Shown: positions 29,987 to 39,654 of the stretch, in pieces
Layout: the number at the start of each line of letters is the position of its first letter
Position numbering within the stretch: the first letter of the stretch is position 1
The notes under the pieces: model-generated
Told to the model about the DNA's origin: nothing
What the model saw: the letters and a program-made list of their open reading frames with translations, nothing else
Databases searched by the model: none
Made by a program: the position numbers and the translations under genes
Assembly (NCBI GenBank): GCA_021628825.1
Contig: JAJXRY010000001.1
Location: 434,001 to 498,000, forward strand
Direction of reading: 5' to 3'
DNA from: Lachnospiraceae bacterium
GTDB taxonomy: Bacteria > Bacillota > Clostridia > Lachnospirales > Lachnospiraceae
DNA length: 64,000 nt

Positions 29987-30045
29987 ACGTAAGCAGTTTC
30001 GGAAGCACCGGAAAGCAGTAGACGCAAGCAGCTTTGGAAACACGG
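29962..30045. repeat. 35-bp tandem repeat spanning the dut stop codon
   Basis: ctttggaagcaccgg-type units begin at 29962, 29997 and 30032 with an exact 35-base period: two full copies and a partial, diverged third. The first copy contains the last codons of dut and its stop; the second repeats them outside the gene. Confidence 0.9.
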
Positions 30046-30089
30046 ACGGCATTCACAAGAGGCATTTTTGCATGGCTTTGAATGGTTAC

Positions 30090-30154
30090 GCATAAAATAA
30101 CTCCTTTTACCTCATAATGGTACTAAACCGGAATGAGCGTGGAAGGAGTTTTTT
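30090..30154 (+). promoter_or_regulatory. Sigma-G-like promoter nested in a hairpin that covers the gerA-type ribosome site
   Basis: aactccttttac (30099-30110) pairs with gtggaaggagtt (30139-30150; two G-U pairs). After one bulged C (30138), ctcat (30111-30115) pairs with atgag (30133-30137). The 3' arm holds the aaggag ribosome site and runs through a T-tract into ATG 30155. GCATA (30090-30094), an 18-base spacer and CATAATG (30113-30119) resemble a sigma-G (or sigma-F) promoter starting near 30126, inside the loop. The layout matches that upstream of spoIVA. Confidence 0.65.
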
Positions 30155-31569
30155 ATGTGTGAAAAAATGAGTGCGGTTCTTTCAGAAAATATGAATTATC
30201 TGAATGATCAATTGAAAGTCAATCAGAATTTTGACGTGGTATACAGGGTAATCCGTATTGGAGGAAGAGAAGCCTGTATGTACTTTATTGATGGCTTTTG
30301 CAAGGATGAACTGATGCAGAAAAATGCTTCAGTATTTTTATGGATATGAAGGAAGAGGAGCTGCCGGAAAATGCACATGAAATGTCAAAAAAGAAGATTC
30401 CCTATGTGGAGGTGGATCTGAATTCAGAATGGAAGGAGATTATCTATTTTATTCTTTCCGGAGTATTTGCTTTATTTATTGATGGCTATGAGGAATGCCT
30501 TTTAATTGATTCCCGAAGCTATCCGGCGCGAAGTGTAACAGAACCGGAAAAGGACAAAACGCTCCGGGGCTCCAAAGACGGGTTCGTGGAAACCGTTGTT
30601 TTTAACACTGCACTGATCCGTAGAAGAATCCGGAGCACAGACCTTCGCATGGAGATTATGAAGGCCGGGAAAAGCTCGCAGACGGACATTGTTCTGTGCT
30701 ATATGAACGACCGGGTGGATCATGATTTTTTAAATGATATCAAGGATAAAATCAGCCACATTCATGCGGATGCCCTGACGATGAATCAGGAAAGCCTTGC
30801 GGAATGCTTATATAAAAAGCGGTGGATCAATCCGTTCCCTAAATTCAAATTTACCGAACGGCCGGATACTGCGGCGGCGCAGATTCTGGAAGGAGATGTG
30901 GTCATACTGGTGGACAATTCACCATCAGCCATGATTACTCCAACATCCGTATTTGATGTAATAGAAGAGGCTGATGATTATTATTTCCCACCGATTACCG
31001 GAACGTATCTTCGGATTGCCAGAATGATTATTGCCATTTTGACGTATTTCTGGACACCGACCTTTTTACTGCTGATGCAGTATCCACAGTGGATTCCTCA
31101 CGGATTTGAATTTATTGCAGTACAGGGAGATATTAATATTCCTCTGATCTGGCAGTTCCTGATGCTGGAGCTGGCGATTGACGGACTGCGGCTTGCAGCC
31201 GTAAATACTCCCAATATGTTAAGCACGCCCTTAAGTGTGATGGCGGCGCTTGTCCTGGGGGAGTTCTCGGTAAACAGCGGCTGGTTTAATTCCGAGGTCA
31301 TGCTTTATATGGCATTTGTTGCGATTGCAAGCTATTCCCAGGCCAGCTATGAGCTTGGCTATGCAGTGAAATTTATGAGAATGATTAATCTGGTTATGAC
31401 AGCTATCTTTGGTGTCTTTGGATATATCACAGCCGTAATCTTCTGTGTGGTTGTATTATTTTCCAACCAGACCATTGCAAAAAAGAGCTATATGTATCCT
31501 TTGTTTCCCTTTAACGGAAGAGCACTGTCACGTGTACTGTTCCGGCACCGGCTGCCGGGATCACGGTAA
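30155..31569 (+). CDS. GerA/SpoVAF-type spore germination protein
   Basis: A ~470-residue GerA-family membrane protein, close to SpoVAF-like members. The soluble N-terminal domain (YFIDGFCKDELM near the start, LFIDGYEECLLIDSRSYPAR, then DLRMEIMKAGKSSQTDIVLC) is followed by the hallmark ILEGDVVILVDNSPSAMITP, DYYFPPITGTYLRIAR and several membrane helices. Such proteins form nutrient-receptor or channel complexes in the spore inner membrane. Two breaks (A5 near 30318, T5 near 30335) join KDELMQKMLQYFMDMKEEE. The TTTTTT-ATG start region is part of a hairpin with a nested sigma-G-like promoter, in line with forespore expression. Confidence 0.88.
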
Positions 31570-31624
31570 AATGCACTCAGCGAGGTTATTTCGAGCTTAG
31601 TGCGAACCGTACAGAAGAGGGCTT

Positions 31625-31662
31625 ACAGGCAGTTTGTCTTATAACAAAGGCTGCCTGTTTTT
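31625..31662 (+). terminator. Rho-independent terminator after the gerA-type gene
   Basis: acaggcag (31625-31632) pairs with ctgcctgt (31651-31658), an 18-base loop between, followed by five Ts. Confidence 0.8.
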
Positions 31663-31716
31663 GTCTGTAAATATTGCTTTTTACAGGAGCACAGGATAAT
31701 TTTTTATGAATGGTCC

Positions 31717-31778
31717 TTGACATGATGTGAATGTTTTCTGTAGAATAAGAAACAGGTGTTGCAAAACAAATGTTTCTT
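31717..31778 (+). promoter_or_regulatory. Promoter and palindromic operator of the tetR cassette
   Basis: TTGACA (31717-31722), an 18-base spacer and TAGAAT (31741-31746) form the promoter. Immediately downstream, aagaaaca (31747-31754) and tgtttctt (31771-31778) are perfect inverted arms with inner tgtt/aaca also symmetric, making a 32-base palindrome. It is a likely operator for the TetR-type product encoded 54 bases further on. Confidence 0.72.
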
Positions 31779-31831
31779 AATAAAAAAATTTCAAAAATGG
31801 GAATGTTTCCAAACCGAAGGGGGAATGGGAG

Positions 31832-32412
31832 ATGCCACCGAAATGTAAATTTACGAAAGAAGAAATCATACAGGCCACATTCGAAATGGTGCGGACAGAA
31901 GGGTTTTCCGAGCTTACGGCAAGAGCACTTGGGGGAAGGCTCGGTTCCTCGCCGAAACCAATTTTTCAGTATCTTTACCAGTATGGAAGAGGTGCAGGAG
32001 GAAGTGATTGGGGCAGCGAAGAGGCTGTATGCAGAATATGTGGAGAGAGGACTTAGGGAAACACCTGCATTCCGTGGCGTTGGTACACAGTATATTCTCT
32101 TTGCCATCCGAGAGCCGAAGCTGTTTCAGATTCTCTTTATGAAGGAGCAGGGGAGATTCTGGATGTCCGGCATGTACTTCCTGTGATCGATGACAATTAT
32201 GAAAAAAATACTTTCTTCCCTGATGGAGGTATATCAGCTTGAGGAAGCGGTGGCAGAGAGAATTTACCGGCATTTATGGATTTATTCACATGGAATTGCC
32301 GCATTGTGTGCAACGAAGATGTGCCGGTTTACGAAAGACGAAATTGAACAGATGATGGCAGAGGTCTTTAGGGGGACTGCTCATTCAGGAATTAAAGGGG
32401 GAAAAAGCATGA
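31832..32412 (+). CDS. TetR-family transcriptional regulator (several indels)
   Basis: The N-terminal TetR HTH is visible in TKEEIIQATFEMVRTEGFSELTARALG. After repairs (T5 near 31962, G-run near 32148, A7 near 32202, G5 near 32372) the protein continues through MEEVQEEVIGAAKRLYAEYV and LEEAVAERIYRHLWIYSHGIA to a TGA that overlaps the ATG of the ABC gene by four bases. That ATGA overlap and the palindrome upstream indicate a self-regulated transporter cassette. It likely derepresses the transporter on binding a small ligand; the ligand is unknown. Confidence 0.82.
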
Positions 32413-33107
32413 TTAAAGCCAGAGAAATCAATAAATTTTTATGGAAGTGGGGAAAGCAGCTTTCAGGTTTTTGAGAAAAATATCAGTCTGACGATTGAGG
32501 ATGGAGATTTCGTTGTGATTCTGGGAGCATCGGGATCCGGCAAGTCCACATTACTGAATGTATTATCGGGACTCGAACGGGCAGAAAGCGGTCAGATTTT
32601 TTATGATGATACCGAAATCACAGGACTTACGGACAAGGAGCTGACGGCCTTCCGGAGAAAGAAGATCGGTTTTATTTTTCAGCAGTATTATCTCCTGCAG
32701 AACATGAATGTAGGCAAAAAAATGTGAAGATGGGAGCAGATCTTGCCGTAAACAGCGATTATAAAGCCATTCTTAAAGAAGTTGGACTGGAAAACAAGCT
32801 TTACAAATTCCCCAGCGAATTGTCGGGTGGGGAACAGCAGCGTGTATCGGTTGCCAGAGCACTTGCCAAAAGACCGGAGGTTTTATTTTTGGACGAACCT
32901 ACGGGTGCCCTGGATGAAGATACCGGACGGCAGGTTCTGCAGTATATCAGTGAATTGCAGAAGGAATACGGATTCACGATTATCATGGTAACGCATAATC
33001 TGAATATTGCGGAAATGGCGAAAACTGTGATCCGGATGAACAATGGGAAGGTGTCGGAGGTCTATACGACGCAGACACAGAAAACCGCATATGAGATAGG
33101 ATGGTGA
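32409..33107 (+). CDS. ABC transporter ATP-binding protein (LolD/MacB type)
   Basis: A ~230-residue ATPase with Walker A LGASGSGKSTLLN, Q-loop FIFQQYYLL, signature LSGGEQQRVSVARAL and Walker B VLFLDEPTGALD, the set typical of FtsX-coupled efflux or bacitracin-type ATPases. Repairs: T5 near 32437 (giving NKFYGSGESSFQVF) and A7 near 32716. It is translationally coupled to the tetR gene and is followed 6 bases later by the permease. Confidence 0.9.
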
Positions 33108-33113
33108 GTCTGG

Positions 33114-34259
33114 ATGATTGGAATGAAAGATCTGGGTAAGCTGGCTGCAATCACGGTGGTAACTCTTTGTGCTGCGTTTGTATGCACTATCTTTTTTTAA
33201 ACTACAAAAATGGATCTGCCGGCAATCAGGGAAATAATCACCGCATATCAGGAAATTGTGTTTTATGAGGCACAGATGGGAACCGCTAAGGTTGTTGTTG
33301 GGGTGAGCGGCGGTTGTCTGATCATTACCACAGTAATTCTGCTGGTCTTTTTATATTAAGAATTATATTGATACACATGGAAAAAGAGCTTGGAATTCTG
33401 AAGGCGCTTGGCTATTCCCGGTTACATATTGCAAAAAGCTTCTGGGTGTTTGGCTTCAGTGTGCTTGCAGGAGCAGGGATCGGATTTGGGGCTGCATGGC
33501 TTTACCTGCCAACCTTTTACCGGGGTATGAATAAGGAGAAGATTCTTCCGGATCTGGAGCCGCAGTTTCATGGAAACCTGGTTCTTTTCCTTGTGGTTTT
33601 GCCGACATTGTTCTTTATGCTTCTTGCGGTATTCTATGCGTACCTTGATCTGAACTGCCCGGTGCTTGATCTGCTTAAGGAAAGGAAGCATAGCAAAGGG
33701 AAGCACTTTACCAGGGATAAGGAGGAGAATTCTTTCCTTTCAGGCTTAAGGAAAAGTACGCTGCACAGCCGGAAAAATACTGGTATTTTTTTGTTGGCTT
33801 TTTCTGCTTTTTGCTTTTTCTGCCATGACACAGATGTCTATGGCGATGGACGATTTGGCCAGTGAACAGATGGCGTGGATTATGCTTTCCATTGGGTTGA
33901 TACTTGCCTTTATGACGCTTCTGATGTCTTTAACCAGTGTTTTAAATGCCAATACCCAAACGATTGCAATGATGAAGGTATTCGGCTATTCGAAAACTGA
34001 GTGCAGCCGGTCTGTTTTCGGCGGTTACCGTCCGGTTTCCTATGTCGGCTTTCTGATCGGGACGCTGTATCAGTACGTGCTGCTGCGGATCATGGTAGAT
34101 GTGATATTTGCAGACTGGGAGACAATGCCGGAATTCCATTTTGACTGGAAGGCCATGCTGGTTTCCCTTGTGACTTTTCTCCTTACTTACGAACTGATTC
34201 TGTATGTTTATTCCCGGAAGATCGAACAGCAGTCCGTAAAAAGCATCATGCTGGAATAA
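33114..34259 (+). CDS. Compact FtsX-like ABC permease (five indels)
   Basis: After repairs (T7 near 33187, A5 near 33211, T5 near 33350, A5 near 33380, T5 near 33808) one ~380-residue permease appears. It contains two FtsX modules, each with the cytoplasmic coupling segment: GKELGILKALGYSRLHIAKS and ANTQTIAMMKVFGYSKTECS. The large extracytoplasmic MacB-type domain and perhaps the first part of a longer ancestor are missing. With the ATPase it probably forms a TetR-controlled exporter or peptide-resistance pump. Confidence 0.78.
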
Positions 34260-34261
34260 GT

Positions 34262-34576
34262 TGCCGGAAAGCACGTATATTTGTTAGCCAATCTGTACAA
34301 TCCGGCAGCTTATGAATGGGCAGGGCTGAACTGTAACATGAACTTAATATGAAATACAAGACCAGCTTGATCTCCCGGCACTTGTTTGATACAATGAATC
34401 TTACAGGTGCCGGGAGTTTTTGGGTAAGCACAGATTTTGTATGCGGATCTGGATCTGGAAGAAGCAGGACGGATACGAAACAGCAGGCCATTTACTAATT
34501 TACGGCGGACGGAATGGTATTGGTAGACGGAATCCCTGGATAAAAAGTGAAAAAGGACAATAGAAAGAGGCAGGAG
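34262..34576. other. Intergenic leader of the ABC-F gene
   Basis: No gene is visible in this stretch of about 315 bases. It holds a strong hairpin terminator with a possible promoter in its loop (separate entries) and about 150 bases of untranslated leader before the ABC-F start. ABC-F genes are often controlled by attenuation, so a regulatory leader is possible, but I see no clear upstream peptide. Confidence 0.5.
34372..34421 (+). terminator. Terminator hairpin with possible nested promoter
   Basis: A perfect 10-bp stem, ctcccggcac (34372-34381) with gtgccgggag (34407-34416), followed by five Ts, ends the TetR cassette. A TTGATC (34367-34372), 17-base, TACAAT (34390-34395) pair would place a transcription start near 34402, inside the loop, for the ABC-F gene. 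Confidence 0.85.
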
Positions 34577-34577
34577 C

Positions 34578-36455
34578 ATGAATCTGATTAATATAGAGAA
34601 TGTGACGAAATCCTATACGGAAAGAAAGCTGTTTGAGGATGCTTCCTTTTCCCTGCAGGAGGGAGAAAAGGTTGGCGTCATCGGCATTAACGGGACGGGA
34701 AAGACAACGCTATTGAACATGATTATGGGAACAGAGGAGCCGGAAGAAGGTAACATTACGATTGCAAATCATGTGGTAATGCGTTACCTTCCGCAGCATC
34801 CGGAATTTGCAGCGGACAAAAGCAGCCTGGAATGTGTATTGCAGGGAAATGTCACAGAAGAAAACCGCTGGTCCATAGAGAGCGAAGCCAAAACGATGAT
34901 GATCCGGCTTGGAATTCAGGATTTTACGCAGCCGGCAGGCCAGTTATCCGGAGGACAAAGAAAGCGGCTTGCGCTGATTTCGGCGCTTCTTTCGCCGGCC
35001 GATATTCTGCTTTTGGATGAGCCGACCAACCATCTGGATAATGACATGGCTGACTGGCTGGAGGATTATCTGAAAAAATGGAAAGGGGCGTTCCTCATGG
35101 TCACCCATGACCGGTATTTTCTGGACAGCGTGTGCAACCGGATCATCGAGATTGATAAAGGGAAAATTTACAGCTATCAGACCAATTATTCGGGCTTCCT
35201 GGAATTGAAAACGGAGCGGCAGGATATGGAAGCAGCCAGTGAACGGAAGCGTCAATCAATTCTGCGCGTAGAACTTCAATGGATACGCAGGGGAGCCAGG
35301 GCACGTTCTACCAAGCAGAAAGCGCATATCCAGCGTTACGAAGAACTGCGGGACCGGCAGGCACCGACACAGGACTCCCAGGTAGAATTAAGTTCCATTT
35401 CCACAAGAATGGGGAAAACGACCGTGGAGCTTCAGCATATCTGCAAGTCCTATGGAGAAAGAACACTGATTGATGATTTTTTTCCTATATCTTTTTGAAG
35501 GGAGACCGGGTTGGATTTATCGGACCTAACGGCTGCGGAAAATCGACATTGATGAAAATGATTGCAGGGCTTATCCCTCCCGATTCCGGAACCATTACGA
35601 TCGGTCAGACCGTGAAAATGGGGTATTATGCACAGGAGATTGCTTCGGAAAAATCAGCAGATGAGAAGGAAATTGACCTGCCCTACATGGATCCTAACCA
35701 GAGAGTGATTGATTATGTGAAAGAGCGGGCAGAATATATCCAGACGGTGGATGGCCCCGTGTCAGCCTCCGTTATGCTGGACCGGTTTTTATTTCCTCCG
35801 GAGAAGCAGTACAGCCTCATCGGGAAATTGTCCGGAGGGGAAAAGAAACGGTTGAATCTGCTTCGGGTACTGGCAACGTCCCCGAACTTCATTTTGCTGG
35901 ATGAGCCGACCAACAATCTTGATATTGCCACGCTGACGATCCTGGAGGACTATCTGGACCGGTATGAGGGCATTGTTGTTACCGTATCGCATGACCGGTA
36001 TTTTCTTGACCGGACGATGAAGCGGATTTTTTCCTTTGAAGAGGATGGAAAACTCAGACAGTACGAAGGCGGCTATACCGATTATTCCCTGAAAAAACTT
36101 GCAGAGGAAGAAGAAAAGGCGGCAGAGGAAGCGGCACAGACCAGAAAAACAGGAAATGGAAACGGAGCAAAACCGGATACCCAGACCGGGCAGAAGGGAC
36201 AGCGTACCCGTGGACCGCAGAAGTTAAAATTTACCTATCAGGAGCAGAAAGATTATGAAACCATAGAGGCGGATATAGAAGCACTGGAGGAAAAAGATCG
36301 AGAAGCTCGATGAGGAAATGGCCGCCGTATCCACAGACTTCGTAAAACTGAATCAACTGACAGCCGAAAAAGAAGAAACAGAAAAGCTGCTGGAAGAAAA
36401 GATGGATCGGTGGATGTACCTGGAAGAACTGGCTGCGAGGATTGCGGAACAATAG
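34578..36455 (+). CDS. ABC-F family ATPase (two apparent indels)
   Basis: A ~625-residue duplicated ATPase without membrane domains. Each half has Walker A (GINGTGKTTLLN; GPNGCGKSTLMK), signature (QLSGGQRKRLAL; KLSGGEKKRLNL) and Walker B (LLLDEPTNHLD; ILLDEPTNNLD). The basic linker between them (about 240-290) and a coiled-coil C-terminal extension rich in E/K place it in ABC-F, ribosome-binding translation factors that include antibiotic-resistance proteins; it looks closest to Uup-like members. Repairs: T7 near 35480 and A5 near 36290. The last frame ends at TAG 36453-36455. Confidence 0.9.
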
Positions 36456-36589
36456 AAAGTAGAGAAAGTAACCAACGAAAAATTGAAAAACAGGAGATTG
36501 CCGGCGGTGTTGCGTAACTGGGGAGCAACCTATACAATAAAGGCGATGTAGAAGAATTTTTATAATCATAATTAGGGGAGAAGTCATAA

Positions 36590-37467
36590 ATGCACTTTGT
36601 AGAAGCGAAGGGAATACTTTCTGCCGGTAATGGAATGAATATTTACAGGGGATGTTCTCATGGCTGCATTTACTGTGACAGCCGGAGTAAATGTTATGGA
36701 TTTACACATGAATTTGAAGATATTGAGATTAAAAAGAATGCACCGGAGCTTTTGGAAAGGGCATTAAGATCCAAGCGTAAAAAATGTATGATAGGCACGG
36801 GAGCTATGTGTGATCCATATCTGCATCTGGAAACGGAATTGCAGCTTACACGCAAGTGTCTTGAATTAATTGATCAATATGAGTATGGAGTGGCAATCCA
36901 GACGAAATCGACAAGGGATTCTGAGAGATATGGATTTATTGCAATCCATCAACCATAAGTCTAAGGCTGTTGTCCAAATGACAATGACCACTTATGATGA
37001 AGCATTATGTAAAAGGATAGAGCCAAATGTCGCAACGACAAGAGAACGGTTTGAAGCACTTATGCAGTTTAAGAAAGCAGGAATCCCGACTGTTGTGTGG
37101 CTATCTCCGATTCTGCCTTTCATTAATGATACGGAAGAAAATATAAACGGAATTCTTAATTACTGTGTCAGAGCCGGTGTGAAAGGGATTATCTGTTTTG
37201 GCATGGGAGTTACAATGCGGGATGGTGACCGGGAATATTTTTACAAGGCTTTGGATGAACATTTTCCGGGATTGAAGCAGCGGTATATCAGAACTTATGG
37301 CAATGCGTATGAACTTCCGAGTCCACATAATGACCGGCTTATGGAAATTTTTTTACAGATGTCTGTCGGGGAAAAATGGGATCATGTATAAAGTGGAGGA
37401 CTGCTTTTCCTATTTGCATGAGTATCCGGATAAATATGAACAGATGACGTTTTTGAATTTGATTTAG
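36590..37467 (+). CDS. SPL-like radical SAM protein (two apparent indels)
   Basis: Radical SAM cysteines lie in GCSHGCIYCDSRS (C-x3-C-x2-C). The context NIYRGCSHGCIYCD and YLHLETELQLTRKCLELI match the spore-photoproduct-lyase-like 'SPL family' proteins (Rv2578c type), many of which are not true photolyases. Repairs: GGG to GG near 36916 (giving TRILRDMDLLQSI) and T7 near 37348, after which the frame ends naturally as QMTFLNLI at TAG 37465-37467. Its substrate is unknown; whether it repairs spore DNA cannot be decided here. Confidence 0.78.
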
Positions 37468-37475
37468 GTGCGAAA

Positions 37476-37928
37476 ATGAAGATCAGCTACAAACGACTTA
37501 CAGAAAATGAATTAGATTGTTTTATTATGATGAGAATTAACCAACTCCGGGAAGAGGGTGCCAGGGAAAATATTGATTTGGCACCGGAACTAAAGGATTA
37601 CTATATACGGCACATGGCAGATGGAACTTTTGTGTCATGGCTGGCCTTGGATGCAAATAAGATAATAGCAACGAGCGGAATGTCATTCGTGGAAAAGCCT
37701 CCTTATTTTGGATGCCCCAGCGGGAGAATTGGATTATTGTCCAGTATGTATACAGATCCTGATTATAGAAGAAAAGGAATTGCAAGGGAGCTGCTGGCCC
37801 GTGTGATAAAAGATGCCCAGGAATATGGATGTGGAACAGTGCAGATTACCGCATCGGATATGGGAGTTAAACTGTATTCCGATTTTGGATTTGAGCATAA
37901 TGAAAACTTTATGCAGTATAAGCTTTAA
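37476..37928 (+). CDS. GNAT-family N-acetyltransferase
   Basis: A 150-residue GNAT protein. The acetyl-CoA site is seen in SSMYTDPDYRRKGIARELLARV (R/Q-x-x-G-x-A pattern, about residues 87-108), and QITASDMGVKLYSDFGF is a typical C-terminal strand-helix. It starts 9 bases after the radical SAM gene, so the two may share a transcript. The acceptor substrate is unknown. Confidence 0.9.
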   Translation: MKISYKRLTENELDCFIMMRINQLREEGARENIDLAPELKDYYIRHMADGTFVSWLALDANKIIATSGMSFVEKPPYFGCPSGRIGLLSSMYTDPDYRRKGIARELLARVIKDAQEYGCGTVQITASDMGVKLYSDFGFEHNENFMQYKL

Positions 37929-37991
37929 GTTAAGGCGAGGATATTGCACCCCGCCTTTTGTGTTTTTTTACACTTATAGGATTAAGAATTC

Positions 37992-38600
37992 TTATGATTT
38001 GCACTTGTCAAATTCAGGATTGAACTGATAGAAATTCTGTGAATCCAGTTTATCCTGAACGATCCGGAGAGCTTCTCCAAAGCGCTGGAAGTGGACAACC
38101 TCTCTGGCACGCAGGAATTTAATCGGTTCGCATACATCCGGGTCATCACGGACGAGACGCAGAATATTATCATACGTGGAGCGGGCTTTCTGCTCCGCAG
38201 CCATATTCTCGAAGAGGTCGGTAATCGCATCCCCTTTTGACTGGAACTCACAACTGTTAAAAGGGATACCTCCGGCTGCCATCGGCCATACACCAACCGT
38301 ATGATCCACATAATAATTTGCAAACCCGGACTCTTCAATTTCCTCCATGGAAAGGTTTCTGGTAAGCTGATGAACAATAGTGGAAACCATCTCGAGATGG
38401 GCCAGCTCCTCTGTGCCGATATCCGTCAGAATGGCGGCAACCTCACGATAAGGCATGGAATAGCGCTGGGACAGATAGCGCATGGACGCGCCGAGCTCTC
38501 CGTCAGGACCTCCGTACTGGCTCATGATGGCCTGTGCAAGTGTTGCATTTGGATTTTTGATATTAACAGGGAATTGTAACCGTTTTTCATATTTCCACAT
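37992..38600 (-). CDS. cotJC: CotJC, manganese-catalase-like spore coat protein
   Basis: A 202-residue member of the Mn-catalase family found in spore coats. Metal-binding Glu/His helices are seen in DIGTEELAHLEMVSTIVHQL (E-E-x-x-H) and in AAEQKARSTYDNILR with REVVHFQRFGEAL. It lies directly downstream of cotJB and cotJA in the usual cotJABC order. The N-terminus MWKYEKRLQFPVNIKNPN is typical. In Bacillus these genes are expressed in the mother cell. Confidence 0.95.
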   Translation of the reverse strand: MWKYEKRLQFPVNIKNPNATLAQAIMSQYGGPDGELGASMRYLSQRYSMPYREVAAILTDIGTEELAHLEMVSTIVHQLTRNLSMEEIEESGFANYYVDHTVGVWPMAAGGIPFNSCEFQSKGDAITDLFENMAAEQKARSTYDNILRLVRDDPDVCEPIKFLRAREVVHFQRFGEALRIVQDKLDSQNFYQFNPEFDKCKS

Positions 38601-38603
38601 AGC

Positions 38604-38873
38604 TTAACATTCTCCTTCCCATGGCCATGGCTGTAAAGCCCATTTCCATTCATCGTGTTTACTTGCATCAATATCCTGAATGCTCAAAGGACCATACTTT
38701 GCAGCATATTCCTTCATAGCCTGATTTTTCATCCTCACATAATGCCTGGTATATTCGATCGCATCGCGGTCAGTCGGATGTGTGTCCAGATATTCATTCA
38801 TTCCGACAATCACGAAATCCATGATATCAATGTTGTGAAGGAGACGGCTCTGTTCAGAATTAAAATTGGTCAT
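38604..38873 (-). CDS. cotJB: CotJB spore coat protein
   Basis: A ~89-residue CotJB with the family's LLHNIDIMDFVIVGMNEYLD start and a YGPLSIQDIDASKHDEWKWA, WPWEGEC ending. The start is taken at the ATG reading MTNFNSEQ (38873), which overlaps the cotJA stop by four bases and has ggagatg upstream. It is followed 3 bases later by cotJC. Confidence 0.92.
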   Translation of the reverse strand: MTNFNSEQSRLLHNIDIMDFVIVGMNEYLDTHPTDRDAIEYTRHYVRMKNQAMKEYAAKYGPLSIQDIDASKHDEWKWALQPWPWEGEC

Positions 38874-39047
38874 TTCACGCATCTCCTTCCCTTGAAAGGT
38901 TTTTTTCAAGCTCAGGGAAAATCGTTCCTGCTTTTAAATGCTTCCTCGAGGTTTTTCACAAAAACGTTAGTCAGATGCTGCCAGGGAACGTATGCCATCG
39001 CAACCGGAAATTTATCAATATATTCACTTTTTAAAACGATCCTGCAT
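38870..39047 (-). CDS. cotJA: CotJA spore coat-associated protein (three indels)
   Basis: Reading the minus strand from ATG 39047, preceded by aaggag, and correcting A5 to A4 near 39022, A4 to A3 near 38941 and the A7 near 38908-38902, gives a ~58-residue protein. It contains VAMAYVPWQHLTNVF, AGTIFPELEKPF and GRRCVK, which are hallmarks of CotJA. The repaired stop overlaps the cotJB start as ATGA. The ending PELxKPFxGRRC argues that the A7 should be A5. Confidence 0.85.
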
Positions 39048-39056
39048 AATACTCCT

Positions 39057-39085
39057 TGTATGCTGTTTTTTTATTACTATATTCT
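39057..39085 (-). promoter_or_regulatory. Possible sigma-E-like promoter of cotJABC
   Basis: On the minus strand AGAATATA (39085-39078), 15 bases and CATACA (39062-39057) resemble a sigma-E promoter with the same spacing as at spoIVA. Its -10 overlaps the ribosome site, so the message would be nearly leaderless. The spacer contains a T7 run that may be miscounted. Confidence 0.35.
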
Positions 39086-39222
39086 ATGAATTTATGCAGG
39101 ATTGGTGTTGGAAGTTTGTAGATTTATGGAAAGGATGGAAATAAGTAGTAATTGCAATTGAGAAGATGAATGAAATATAATATAATTTAATTATAAAATG
39201 TTTGAAGTTATGGAGGTAACTT

Positions 39223-39654
39223 ATGGAGAAATTAACAAAAGAAGCTGAAGAAATATTAATTGAGCGATTTGGAAAAAGACAGTATTATTGCGTTGGCAAC
39301 AACTATAGATGAAATTCCTTATGTTCGTAATGTAAATGCTTTTTATGCTGATGATGCATTTTATGTGCTTACATATGGAGTAACAAACAAAATGAAGCAG
39401 ATCGAAGCTAATCCTATTGTAGCACTTGCTGGTGACTGGTTTACCGCACATGGAAAAAGGAATTAACTTAGGGTATTTCGGGAAAGAAGAAAATAAAGAT
39501 ATTGCAAATAAGATGCGAGTGGCATTTTCTGAGTGGATTGATAATGGACATAATAATTTTAATGATGTTAATACATGTATTTTTGCGTATTGACTTAATA
39601 GATGGATTATTGCTTTCACATGGAACACGATATGAAATTGATTTTTCTAAGTAA
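39223..39654 (+). CDS. Pyridoxamine 5'-phosphate oxidase-like flavoprotein (three indels)
   Basis: Correcting A5 near 39274, A5 near 39456 and T5 near 39581 gives one ~142-residue protein: MEKLTKEAEEILIERF, ATTIDEIPYVRNVNAFY, NKMKQIEANPIVALAGDWF and LLSHGTRYEIDFSK. This is the split-barrel, FMN-binding 'PNPOx-like' family, usually F/FMN-dependent oxidoreductases of unknown substrate. It is AT-rich compared with genes outside the 39-42 kb island. The ribosome site ggaggt precedes the ATG. Confidence 0.75.

Noticed and set aside
37932..37978. A weak aaggcg/cgcctt hairpin between the GNAT gene and cotJC as a bidirectional terminator.
   Set aside because: The stem is only about six pairs with a long loop, so it was left out of the feature list.
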